Shown piece by piece: positions 10,334-20,215 of a stretch of DNA of 24,154 bases. Source of the DNA: Thermomucor indicae-seudaticae. Taxonomy: Eukaryota; Mucoromycota; Mucoromycetes; Mucorales; Lichtheimiaceae. The notes under the pieces were generated by a model that saw only the letters and a list, made by a program, of their open reading frames with translations, was not told where the DNA came from and did not search any database. A program made the translations under genes and the position numbers. How positions within the stretch are numbered: position 1 is the first letter of the stretch; each line of letters starts with the position of its first letter. The DNA lies in contig JSYX01000549.1 of assembly GCA_000787465.1 (NCBI GenBank), positions 1-24,154 of the forward strand. Direction: 5' to 3'.

Positions 10334-12053
10334 CTATTCCTTTTTCCGCAATTCATCAAAGTATGGATCTATAAAAGACAAGTGGGTTATGGCATTGACC
10401 GTCTAAATACATACACACACCACAATCACTTACGGTTTAGTGCATCCTGAGCTGTAATACGTTTGTCGGGAGGGTATTGTAGGAGTTGCTAAGATAGTTT
10501 TCTCCAATTTATACCGAGAATCTCATAAGTAATCATGAGCTACGACTTACTTTTAACAGGTCAATACCGAGAGGATCCAATTTCGGCAGCAAGTTCTCGA
10601 GTGGTAACTTTTGAAAGATCTCAAAGTCTCGCTGTAACATAGCTTATACTCAATATCTGTTTCTTTTCATTCCAGCGACTCCCCTCAACCTACCTTATAT
10701 TCCGGGAGCTGAGACACGTTCGGCCAAGTTTCTTCCGTTGGTGTCCCTAAAACTGTACACAGTGGTCAAGGAACAGACAATGAAAACTGGTTCTCTCATA
10801 GAGCAGTATAAGGTCTAATGACCAAAAAGGATATTTGAAAATTCTCTGTAACTGATCTGGAATAGAGCTTCCAGGAAATAATGGCCTTCCTGAAGCCATT
10901 TCTAAAAGCAAAAGTTCCTGTTAATATCTGAAATTCTGTTCTAGGATATCCTACACGTACCTGCAAATATACAGCCTGCAGACCAAAGATCAATGGAAGT
11001 AGAATATTGCCGGGAGCCCATCAAGACATCAGGTGCACGGTACCATAAGGTGACAACCTTAATCATACAACTTTTTTAAACATGAAATCTGGTGAAATAT
11101 TGCCTAAATCCGTACCTCATGTGAGTAACTTCGTACTGGTATACCAAATGCCCGAGCAAGACCGAAGTCTCCAAGTTTCAATTCCCCTTTCTATCTTTTT
11201 ACATGAGCAAGCCCATCAAGCCGGGGAACCGCACTATGTATTTACCTTGTTGATTAATAGATTCTGAGGTTTCAAGTCCTACGAAGTTTTCGTACATAGC
11301 CTTAGTACATACAGTACGAGCCTAGATTTATATATGAATCTGGGGACTTACTCGATGCAATACTTTATGCTCATGACAGAATGCGATTCCTTTCAGTAGC
11401 TGGTACATTAATTGCTATCAAAGAGTGTGAGATGTCTTGACGCAAGTATGGACAACCCCCTCTTCCAAGCCATCCACACCTTTATCGTCAAAACGTCAAT
11501 ATCACCGCCATAAGAGTCCAAAAACTTTTTGAGATCGGAGTCGAGGTATTCGAATACAAGTGTCAACTTCTTCTCGGTATGCAATACATCGTACAACCTG
11601 TTTTTTTCCGGAACAAAGTTCATAAACATAGTCGGAATCATATAAAACTGACGTTACCTAACGATATTGACGTGCTTCAATTCTTTCAAGAGCGAGATCT
11701 CGCGAATAGCAGTGCAAGGCACCTTGAATAGAAGGAACGCCATCAGACCTTACGTTATGTCCCTTTGCGGTGCCGAATTGATCTACTTACACCTTCTTCT
11801 TCATTATCTAACCGTATGCGTTTTAACGCTACAACTTCGTTGGTTTCTCGATTTTGGGCCTTGTACACGATGCCATAGGTGCCTAATTTGGGTCACTCGT
11901 TGTTTGCAACACGCAGTGACCAAGGCGATTGTTGTCACTTGCCTTCGCCTAACTTTTCTATCTTCTAATCACTCGTAAAGACACACGATGCTTAGAGTAG
12001 AGCTCTCAATTGGCGAAATGGCAGCAGCCCAAAACTACCTGGTATTTATCCAT
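10334..12053 (-). CDS. Cyclin-dependent kinase of the CDK5/Pho85 family
   Basis: This is a cyclin-activated Ser/Thr kinase; fungal Pho85-type enzymes govern nutrient response, morphogenesis and cell cycle. Fourteen exons give 292 residues: 12053-12039, 11964-11943, 11882-11791, 11722-11658, 11597-11480, 11414-11352, 11278-11246, 11190-11116, 11057-10961, 10901-10835, 10754-10694, 10631-10551, 10488-10434, 10368-10334. All kinase elements are present: GEGTYG (11-16, with Thr14/Tyr15), Lys33, cyclin helix PCTAIRE (45-51), HRDLKPQN (124-131), DFG (144-146), and the activation segment with Ser159 rather than Thr, as in CDK5. LARAFGIPV and [11 protein letters not shown] are CDK5/Pho85-like. Intron 2 is GC-AG and intron 10 is a U12-type AT-AC intron. 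Every join keeps frame and family alignment, so the gene looks intact despite being split into exons as short as 15 bp. The ankyrin gene ends only 93 bp upstream. Confidence 0.93.
10755..10834 (-). other. U12-type AT-AC intron in the CDK gene
   Basis: Read on the minus strand, the exon ends ATTTTCAA and the intron starts ATATCCTTTTT, a perfect U12 donor. The branch site TTCCTTGAC (10773-10765) matches TTCCTTRAY at all 9 positions, with the branch A 11 nt before the terminal GTAC. The 80 bp intron is phase 2, and removal rebuilds a Lys codon in [12 protein letters not shown], as expected for CDKs. No GT-AG pair gives this frame. Confidence 0.92.
11883..11942 (-). other. GC-AG intron in the CDK gene
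   Basis: On the minus strand, exon 2 (22 bp) ends GAAG and the intron starts GCAAGT, ending AATTAG 60 bp later. The join restores the glycine-rich loop GEGTYG. The next GT, five bases on, would break the frame. Confidence 0.82.
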
Positions 12054-12146
12054 GATGTCGGGTGCTGTCCCTTACTTTACGCAATTAGCAACTTGAAGAC
12101 TGCAAACAAGCAACATTTTGATGGAGTTTATTTTCGGAGATAACAA

Positions 12147-12907
12147 TTATTGCTCAACACTTCTCCGCAGTTGCTCCAATATGATCTTGGTAACGACCTC
12201 TCGAAGTTCTTCCTCATCCTGGACACCTCCCTCGTCCTGTATCCGCTGCATCATGGCTTGAACATACCCCTCCAGCTCGGATTCGCTCGTTGTTGCATCG
12301 ATTGTCTCGTTTGCCATTGTCTCTTCAATCCGGTCGTCCAGCGACGGTAATTCTTCCTTTGTGATGCTCGCCAACAGCTCCGCCACGTCCTTCCAACCTT
12401 CTTCCAGTGCATTGCGGGCAGCTGAAACACCCTCTGAGTTACAGTGATAAGGATCCGCGCCATGATCGAGTAAGAACTGAGCCATCGGCACCGTCTCGGC
12501 CACAAACAATGGCGTGTCTTTGTCTGAATCTTCAATATTGACGTCGCCGCCTTTGCTCAGCAGATATTCTAGTACCGGCTTTTGATCGTAGGATACAGCT
12601 GCGTGACTAGGAAAAGGTCCCCGATTAAGCAATCGCCATTTAAGAAGCTAATTGGGAAACTTACATTGCAGTGTAGCCATTCTCATCTTTACTGTTGGGA
12701 TCGACGCCACTTTCAATGAGTTGCTAATCGCCAGACAATGTCAGAAATAATGAAACCTCGAATGTAGCGTGATTTCGGTTACCTTGACGCGTTCCAATTG
12801 CCCGTCGCCTACATTGCCAGTTAAATCGAACCTGCATTCGTACAATCAGAATAAAGCGCACCTGCAGCTATCCACAGATTATCTGGCGCTCTAGTTGGCA
12901 CCACCAT
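12147..12907 (-). CDS. Small ankyrin-repeat protein
   Basis: The product is an ankyrin-repeat scaffold of 196 residues, probably soluble, partner unknown. Four exons: 12907-12862, 12808-12783, 12723-12665 and 12606-12147, with introns of 53-59 bp. The N-terminus MVVPTRAPDNLWIAAGDG leads straight into repeats: one at about 10-35 (ERVKQLIESGVDPNSKDENG), a second near 36-70 (YTAIHAAVSYDQKPVLEYLL, then GGDVNIEDSDKDTPL), and a third, shorter one ending FLLDHGADPYHCNSEG. A helical acidic C-terminal part follows (LPSLDDRIEE and later EEELREVVTKIILEQL). This fits the small fungal ankyrin proteins that resemble Yar1 in size, but the similarity is too general to assign that chaperone role. The gene lies 93 bp upstream of the CDK gene on the same strand. 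The ATG chosen is the one directly before the conserved NLWIAA block. Confidence 0.85.
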
Positions 12908-14023
12908 GTTTTTCTGGCAGACAAGAAACCTATGAATCCAAAAATTTGTGCATTACTGCCGGTCTTTTGCTCCGAACAATCCGATTAACTGTTGATCCCT
13001 TGAGTGGTCAATGCCTTGTATCGATTTTTTGGATTTCAAGCCAAATACACACTTTTATTGTGGAAAAGAGGGAAGACTGCAAAAACAAGTCTCGTTACGA
13101 TATAGCTGTTTAACATGTCATGCCAGATCAAATAATAACACTTCTTATTGAGTCTATTACATAGCGCCCCAAAAACGAAGAGCTGCGGCTATTGCATTGT
13201 CAGATTTGCGCAAAATCTTTTTGCCTTCGTGGCGTATCCAAATTTCCCTTGAGGTAAGACATTGCTTGCTAGGGCGCAGCATCTCTGACGCCAATTTGTC
13301 GATGCAGCTTTTCTGCTGATTTGGGGTTCAAAGCGCTCCCGTTATATTCGCATGACTTGTAGGGAAGGGTTGCGAAAATCGAGGAGTAATAGCTACTTTT
13401 TGCCTCTTAATGGCATGTAGACCAATTGGAAAGATCTATTGATATTTTGCTATTAGACTTACTGACCTTCTTTATCCTGTGTCTATTAAAAGTGACGTTC
13501 CCAAACCACGTATCGAATAAACTATGCACTCTTTAATAAGTCGATTACTGCTATATAAGCTTCAAGCGCCAAGTATAGGCGTCATGCACCTTAATTAGAC
13601 ACCAAGACGTGGTTCATTGTTCCCGCGATTCTCATTATATACAAGTCCGACTTTGATTGTCGTGGAGACACACAAAGAAATAGACGGACTGTTACCACAG
13701 AAAACAGTGGAATACCTTCGTACTCTACGCAAAGTAAGAAAGTTCTGTCGATCCGCGGTTTTTCCACCGAATCGATCATCATTGAGATAAGTGCTAAGGA
13801 CACGTTTTTTTCCCTTTTTACGAAATTTCGAAAATGGCAAGTCCTGATGGGTTAAGAAAGAACAAAGGAAAGCTCCCTCCTTACGCCGAAACACCGTGCT
13901 TAATTGACATTTACGTCGAATACGTTTATTCGGTTTCATTAGAATAGATTCTTGGATATATATAAACCAGGACTTACGCATAACTTGGTCCGTGGTTCAG
14001 CTTATTTTTGCAGTACAGTGCCA
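12908..14023. other. Divergent intergenic region between ankyrin and PH-domain genes
   Basis: This 1.1 kb region separates divergent genes and should hold both promoters. The longest open frame (minus, 13595-13981) is basic with no domain, covers the PH gene TATA box, and is judged spurious. I see no tRNA, repeat or mobile element. Confidence 0.6.
13957..13966 (+). promoter_or_regulatory. TATA box of the PH-domain gene
   Basis: A strong TATATATAAA element lies about 58-67 bp upstream of the ATG at 14024, a usual fungal spacing. It is inferred from sequence only. Confidence 0.6.
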
Positions 14024-14641
14024 ATGACCAATCAACCCACACTCCCACTCGCAGGATGGATGTACAAGCTCTCCGGCAGCAGTCAAACTCTTCAGCATCA
14101 CCACGGACGCAACCGCTTTAGTCGAATGATTATTCGTCCACGATGGCAATTACGTTTCTTTGTCCTTTTGGATACTGAACTGAGATACTACAAGGACGAA
14201 AAAACCGAGGTCCCATCTCTGGCTATCCCGTTGTCGGAAATGATCTGTGTCCCATTAAAAGACAAGAAAATGTATTCTTTTCGTTTGGAGCCTAAACAAT
14301 CCGGCACTATCAAGCCTCTTAGCCTGGCCTGTTCTTCCAAGGATGCCATGCTGGAATGGATGGTGGCTATACAAGCAAGCTGTAGACGTAACAACAACGC
14401 TGTTCAGTTCTTGTCGCTTTCACAACGACGTGGTGTTTGTCTGCCTCCAATTCGCGTGATCCCTTCACAATCCTCTTCTTCTTCATCATCGTCGAGCAGT
14501 ATAAGCACCAAGACTCCGGTCTCTCCTGTGGGTGGCTGTGTTAAGGCTGGTCCAATGGTGCAACAGCCACAAGAAAGGAAAGGGTCCTGGATGGCCTATT
14601 CTCCCACCTTTTTACTATACAAAAAACGCTTTCATCTATGA
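14024..14641 (+). CDS. PH-domain protein
   Basis: A single exon encodes 205 residues. Residues about 9-125 form a pleckstrin-homology domain, which usually binds phosphoinositides or a protein partner at membranes. It opens AGWMYKLSGS, contains a basic stretch RMIIRPRWQLRFFVLL between strands, continues with YYKDEKTE, and ends in a helix LEWMVAIQASC that carries the invariant Trp. Basic residues between the first strands are suited to a lipid headgroup, but specificity cannot be read. A run of about ten serines follows near residue 153, then a Pro/Gly-rich linker and a short basic/aromatic tail. The frame is open upstream to 13952 but without an ATG, and the TATA box lies there, so the ATG at 14024 is taken. 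No second domain is seen. Confidence 0.82.
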   Translation: MTNQPTLPLAGWMYKLSGSSQTLQHHHGRNRFSRMIIRPRWQLRFFVLLDTELRYYKDEKTEVPSLAIPLSEMICVPLKDKKMYSFRLEPKQSGTIKPLSLACSSKDAMLEWMVAIQASCRRNNNAVQFLSLSQRRGVCLPPIRVIPSQSSSSSSSSSSISTKTPVSPVGGCVKAGPMVQQPQERKGSWMAYSPTFLLYKKRFHL

Positions 14642-15675
14642 CAAAATTGTATTCTTTCTTCTTTTCTTTGTTGTACTTCCCTTGTGTAATATTCTTGTTT
14701 TGCATTAGTCTTTTATACAACTCTTCTCCAGAATATATTAGCACTTCTATAAACTCCATTTCTTCTCTACATTCACAAGCAAAGATTACGCAACAAGCAG
14801 TAATGGCATGCAAGTAGGAGGATGAAAAATGTGCTGGGCTTTCGTGCCTGAGTGTCGTACCAGGAAGTGCAGCTGGTCCGCGTATGCTACTATGACGTGT
14901 CCGTTTCAGCTTCGTCAGCGATCCCAGAGAGAATAGGCGAGGGGTGGATTTCTCCTGGGCGGCTTTACTCCAGCCTAACAAAAAAAAGCTTCGTCAGCGC
15001 CAACGAATTCGTCCCTGGCTATGAGCAGGTTCATGATGCTTTCCAGCATAACTTTCTCACCCATGTATGCCAGCCATAACGTTACGATACATTACATAAA
15101 CACTTCGCGAAGCGATGGTTGACATGCATTGTACTTAAGATCCTGGTTTTTATGCAACTATCATAACCTGCGCCGAAATTACAAGCTATAACTTTGATAG
15201 ACTTTAAAAGAGTGCCTGGATAAGCAAGTTTGGTGTGATCCGCTCTGCATGCAGGTGACGATGTCGCACAAGGCCCTGGGATCCTCCGATTTTTCCGTGT
15301 TCCTAAATGCAAGTGCGGTACGTATAATACAGTGGATAGCTTAAATCTCTTCAAACTTTATCTCACTGCAAGTTTCGGGTAACAATGGAGACCTTTGAGA
15401 TTGTTAGCCTTTCCAAGACATCATATAGGCTGTTTTTCAAAGATCAGATTTTCTGTGGTGTATAGAATGGCGTGATTTCGAAGAGAAGCCCGCGGGATGG
15501 GACATCGTTCTTGATCTATTCTTAAATGAAGAATCATCTGACTTGCTTCATGGTCGCACCAATGCAACTGATGTGCGCTCCGTTTGTGTGGGGTTGGTCG
15601 GAGAGGTTTTTCCCGCCCTTTTTAGGTTTTGTCCAAAAACGTTCAGACCCTCTTTCTTTCCTTTACCCAATTGTA
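14642..15675. other. Spacer between PH-domain and hexokinase-like genes
   Basis: This 1.0 kb region should hold the PH gene 3' UTR (T-rich, with TTGTGTAATATTC-type sequence) and the hexokinase-like promoter. Open frames here (for instance minus 14541-14981) have no recognisable domain. The reading frame of the next gene runs open back to 15526, but conserved sequence begins only after 15676. Confidence 0.55.
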
Positions 15676-17328
15676 ATGGCACCAACGTCTCCTCCCTTTG
15701 AGAAATTACGACATGTCAGTCGAGAACAGCAGGAAGCGATCGACGATCTACAATCGCAGTTCTGGCTCGACCGATCAACATTGCTAGGAGTGATTGAGCA
15801 ATTCGACAAGGAATTGAAAGCAGGGCTAATGGACGACCGGTCAAGCGATCTAAACATGATCCCATCTTTTGTCACTGGTATGCAATGTACAGAACGAAGG
15901 CAGGCGAAATAGGGTCACACTGATGCGACTGGCAAAAAAGGGTACCCGACGGGTCAGGAAAAGGGCACCTATTTAGCGCTGGAAATTGCGGGAATGGACA
16001 TATATGCATGTCAGGTCAAGCTGAAAGGAGAAAACGGGAAATTGGCTATCAATCAATATCAGTACAAGATCCCGCAAGATCTGACGAGTGGCGACGACTT
16101 TACGGTCTTGATCGATTACGTCGTCGAATGTGTTTCTGATTTTCTGGGTCGCGTGGGGACCCAAGACCTTTTTGTGTATCCTATGGCCTGTTCCCTAGGA
16201 TTCGCCATCAAACAAACAGCCCTGAATAGCGGTCGGATTCTTTCGCTTGGTCACGGATTCAGCTATCCCAACGGCGTCGGTGTCGATATCGTCGAACTGC
16301 TGCACGAACGCATGAAGCTGAAAGGACTGCCGATCAAAGTTGTCGCCATCACAAATGGTAAACCTGATGGTTCTCCTCAACTGTTGTTGGTAACAACGTG
16401 ACTAAGTGACTGATTGCAATGACAACAAACACACACATACAGATGCTGTTTGTGTCTTACTTGCACATGCTTATCAGCATCCCTCAACGCGTCTGGGTAT
16501 CGTCCATAGCTTGGGAACCAACTGTGCTTATTATGAAGCCATCTCCAACGTCAAGAAGCTGCAGGATCAGCAAACAACAGAGCGAAGCATGATCATCAAC
16601 ACTGAATGGTGTAATTTTGGATCTTCACGGCGAACACTTCCATGTACGTGGTTTGACAGAAAGCTCGATCGGGAATCCATCAACCCTCAATATCACGTAT
16701 TTGAGAAAATGACTACTGGCACATCGCTGGGCGAGCTAGTCCGAAACATTCTTACATACCTTGTTGATCGTGATATATTATTTGGTGGTAGATCAAGTGA
16801 AGCCCTCAATCGTCCTCACAGCTTCGACACCAGCTACATGTACGTCTGTGAAGCAGACGATTCAGAAGATTTAGAAGATACTCGCGTTGTAATCGAAGAT
16901 ATGATGAACCTACCTGGCAGTACACTTGGAGATCGGGAGGTAGTTAAACGGGTTTGCCAACTGGTTGGGACACGGGCTGCGATGCTGGTTGGTGCAGCCA
17001 CAGCAGCCGTTATTCGGCATATGGTTGAACATGGTATAGGATTTGACACCGAAGAGAATGGTTACGCAATTTGTAAGTTTGTTACAATGCGCACAACTTC
17101 GTGGTGATTGTTCTGACTTTTTGCTCTACAGCGATCAGTGGAGATATCTATGAAGATTACCCATCATTTCACCCGCGGTTTTGCCGAGCTCTGAAGGATC
17201 TCATTCCCGAACATATTGCGTCCAAAATTTCGGTTGGTATCATTAAGCACTCACGTATAGTAGGTGCCGCTATTGTCGCAATGATGGCAGAAAAGATTGC
17301 CGCCACATCTTCTGACGGCTCTGCATAA
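15676..17328 (+). CDS. Hexokinase-like protein with eroded active site (probable pseudo-hexokinase)
   Basis: Four exons (15676-15877, 15941-16357, 16443-17072, 17132-17328) give 481 residues, full hexokinase length. The fold is clear: MIPSFVTG then YPTGQEKGTYLALE (69-82), the FSYPNG block, ITND (204-207), NTEWCNFG (259-266), DRESINPQYHVFEKM, LGELVRNILTYL, IYEDYPSFHPRF and VGAAIVAM. Asp207, equivalent to the catalytic base, is kept. The phosphate loops are not: the usual LDLGGTN reads LEIAGMD (81-87), the second loop GTGTN reads SLGTN (229-233), NDTVGT reads NDAVCV, and the C-terminal adenosine loop DGSGVGAA reads KHSRIVGAA. Poor ATP binding and a regulatory rather than catalytic role are inferred, as for non-catalytic HxkC/XprF-type proteins of filamentous ascomycetes. 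All exons stay open, which argues against an ordinary pseudogene. The ATG at 15676 starts a normal-length N-terminus. Confidence 0.85.
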
Positions 17329-17778
17329 CCCTCCTCTTCCACTCTCTTGTATATTCATAACCACTCACCCTTCTCAAGCATTTCTCTTCAGGTTGTATTG
17401 GTATACTGCCCACCTTCTTGATGTCGTACAAATTACATTCTTCACCAATTCCCAATGAATTCTGCCATAAAAAATAACTAATTCTGCCGAGAGCTGAACA
17501 GTCTATGTGTGAAACCTTGTATTAGAACTTCAGGACATAATTGATTTCTATTCAGTAAAATAGCCCCACATATTAAGGAATCTGGCAAATGAAAGTGACA
17601 ATCACATCACACTATACTGATAGACGAGCTCCTTTCGAGAGCATGGCAATTCCATCATTGAACGTTAAGATTTCGGGTTCCCCTCCCTATCCAATGACGG
17701 AGTTTACAAGTGAAGATTTCCGCTCCCCCAAAGTCTTTCCCATTTTGCGTTCTTTTCTTTATTTCGATCAGTCTACGC
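17329..17778. other. Spacer between hexokinase-like and poly(A) polymerase genes
   Basis: This 450 bp region should hold the 3' UTR of one gene and the promoter of the next. The overlapping open frame 17589-17840 has no domain and runs into the poly(A) polymerase start in another frame, so it was not called. Confidence 0.55.
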
Positions 17779-20215
17779 ATGGCAGGAGGAAGAAGTTATT
17801 TAGGTGTATCTGCTCCGCTGTCAACAGCAGAGTCTTCTGAAAAGGATAAGCGGCTGTTGCAAGATTTGGAAGCGACGCTCAAGCAAAACGGCATGTACGA
17901 GACTTCTGAGATCACCTTAAAAAGGTATAATATTTCTTTTAGTGATGACGGCACATTACAACACGTCGAATGAAACATCTCTGTAGGAAATCCGTTCTGG
18001 AAAAGCTGCAAGCTCTCACCAAGGCCTTAATATACGATATATCGCTTGAAAAAGGCCTCCCTCCGGAAGAAGCAAGGAAAGCAGGGGGAAAGGTCATGAC
18101 GTTTGGGAGTTGTCGGCTTGGGGTCCAGGCAGCAAGTAAGTCGTACATTGAGTCTAATTTTCTTCTGAAGAAGCATGGCTCACTTCTTCTTGAGATGCGG
18201 ACATTGATGCTGTATGTATTTGTCCGAGACATGTCACGAGGGAGGACTTCTTTGATGGGATATATACGATGCTGGAGAAACAACCCAATGTGACGGAATT
18301 GACGGTGGGTTTTGCTGGAAAATGATAAAGTGAAAAGTCGGGCAGTGTCTGAGTTTGCTGATTGGAACCAGGTGATTCCTGCATCCTACGTCCCGATTGT
18401 CAAGTTTAAACTGGATGGCATACCGGTAACGTACAGGAAATTGGATGAGTAAGCACCATTGATATACTGACAGTTACCTGTCACAAGGTCGATTTACTCT
18501 GTGCGCGATTGTCTCTTCCTTATATCCCTGATGATCTGGATATTGACGATTCGTCGCTCTTATTTCAGCTGGACGAACGTTGCATTCGTAGCGTGAATGG
18601 AACACGAGTGGCCAATGAAATCCTGAGGAACGTGCCAGACATACCGACATTTCAGACTGCGGTCAGATGCATCAAACTGTGGGCATCACGACGTGGCATT
18701 TATTCTAATATTGTGGGATTCCCGGGAGGTGTAGCTTGGGCATTGATGGTTGCGCGAGTATGTCAGTTATACCCAAAAGCATGTGCCAGTACTGTTGTCA
18801 GCAAGTTTTTCAACGTTGTGTTGAACTGGAACTGGCCGCATCCCGTTTTACTCAAGGAGAATGAAGACGGTCCTGTCATTGCAAATTTACGGCCATGGAA
18901 CCCAAAGGTATACCGAAAAACCTTGGAGTTGCGGCCTCAGATACTTTGATGTACTCAAAAAAAACGTGTAGATTTCAAAGGATCGTGCTCACAAGATGCC
19001 AATTATCACACCCTCATACCCGAGCATGTGCGCAACGCACAATATGACCAATTCCACTTTCAGAATCGTACTTGGCGAATGTAAACGGGCAGCACAGATT
19101 GTTGACAAGATTATGATCGGCAACTTGCCTTGGAGTGCCCTTTTCGAAGGGCATACCTTTTTCGAGAACTATCAGCATTATTTGCAGATCATTGTAAGCA
19201 GCGACTCGGACGGTCTGCAGCGCAAATGGTAACGTCGCAAATTATCCAAACCCAGAAAGAAAACATAACGGTTGTTTCTTCTTCTTTCTAGGACGGGCTT
19301 CGTTGAGTCACGGATACGGCATCTACTGAACAAGCTGGAGAGCGTGCCGGGTCTAGTACTCGCTCAGCCTTTCGTGGAAGGGTTTGATAAAGTTCATTAT
19401 TGTGGGAATCAAAGCGAAATAATCGACGCAGTTCACGGCTTCAGCAAGAGTACAGGTCAAGGTTCTTCAATTACCTCTTCAAGGTCTGCGTTCGTGAAAC
19501 CGATATATACGCGGGCGTTTTATATCGGGCTTTACTTTAAACTTGGCACAGGTAACAGAATAGCTCCAATGGTCACTCACCGTACCTATTCTTGATTCAG
19601 TCTCTTTTATATGAAGTGGACTGAGATAAGAGTGATTAAGCACACCAAGATTATCAGAGCCGAGTACTAACTGACTTTGCAATTGAAAGGCCACTCTAGG
19701 TTCATTGATTTAGGGTGGGCGATCCGGGACTTCAAGCAAAACCTCTACAGCTGGCCCGAGTACAGTGAAATACATATGGGTGTATCTATCCGATATATGA
19801 AGAGGTCTGGTTGTTAGATGCCTTTTCTCTTCTTTCTGGGAGATGCTATTGATCTTACATGTACACTTTTGTTAGATCCATGTTACCAGAAGAAGTGACC
19901 CGAAAGCCGTCAACGACAGCAAAAAGGATGATACAGGTTTGTGTAGAAACCATTTCCGCAGCGATATTCTGGAATTTTTGGCGAGAAGCGTGAAGTTGGA
20001 CGTTGAAAAGAAGGCGTATATTAAATAATTGTGTTCTGTAGGATATTGATACGGTGGCAATGAAGAAAGCAAGGACGACCTCTACTCATCCGATTATCCC
20101 GTCAACAACGACGACAACCGACTTCGCAAAACGACCTACGATGACGCAAGCAATAAGTCCACATTCCCCTCAACCTTCAAAAGCACCACATCAATCACTC
20201 AGCTTGCCTACGTAG
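17779..20215 (+). CDS. PAP1: Nuclear poly(A) polymerase (Pap1 family)
   Basis: The product adds poly(A) tails to mRNA 3' ends in the nucleus, within the cleavage/polyadenylation factor. Ten exons: 17779-17924, 17987-18135, 18195-18304, 18372-18425, 18488-18907, 18981-19228, 19292-19551, 19690-19804, 19876-19936, 20042-20215; 578 residues, like yeast Pap1. The nucleotidyltransferase motif FGSCRLGV (88-95) is followed by ADID with Asp101 and Asp103, and by VDLL with Asp155; these match the three yeast catalytic Asp residues. Other family blocks are HVTREDFF, IKLWASRRGIYSN, GGVAWALMVARVCQLYP, MPIITPSYPSMCATHN and FYIGLYFK. The intron after exon 7 is 138 bp with a perfect TACTAAC branch site. One oddity is AANADID where relatives have GPGSDID. 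The C-terminal ~60 residues are Thr/Ser/Pro-rich with Lys clusters (KKAR). The exon 8 donor (GTCTGG) is weak, so that join is less certain. Confidence 0.9.

Noticed and set aside
13595..13981. 128-codon minus-strand frame in the ankyrin/PH spacer.
   Set aside because: No domain, highly basic composition, and it covers the TATA box of the PH gene.
14541..14981. 146-codon minus-strand frame overlapping the end of the PH gene.
   Set aside because: No recognisable domain, and it is partly antisense to a supported coding exon and its 3' UTR.
17925..20041. Many frame changes in the poly(A) polymerase region, suggesting decay.
   Set aside because: Nine introns with normal signals restore one 578-residue frame with all catalytic residues.
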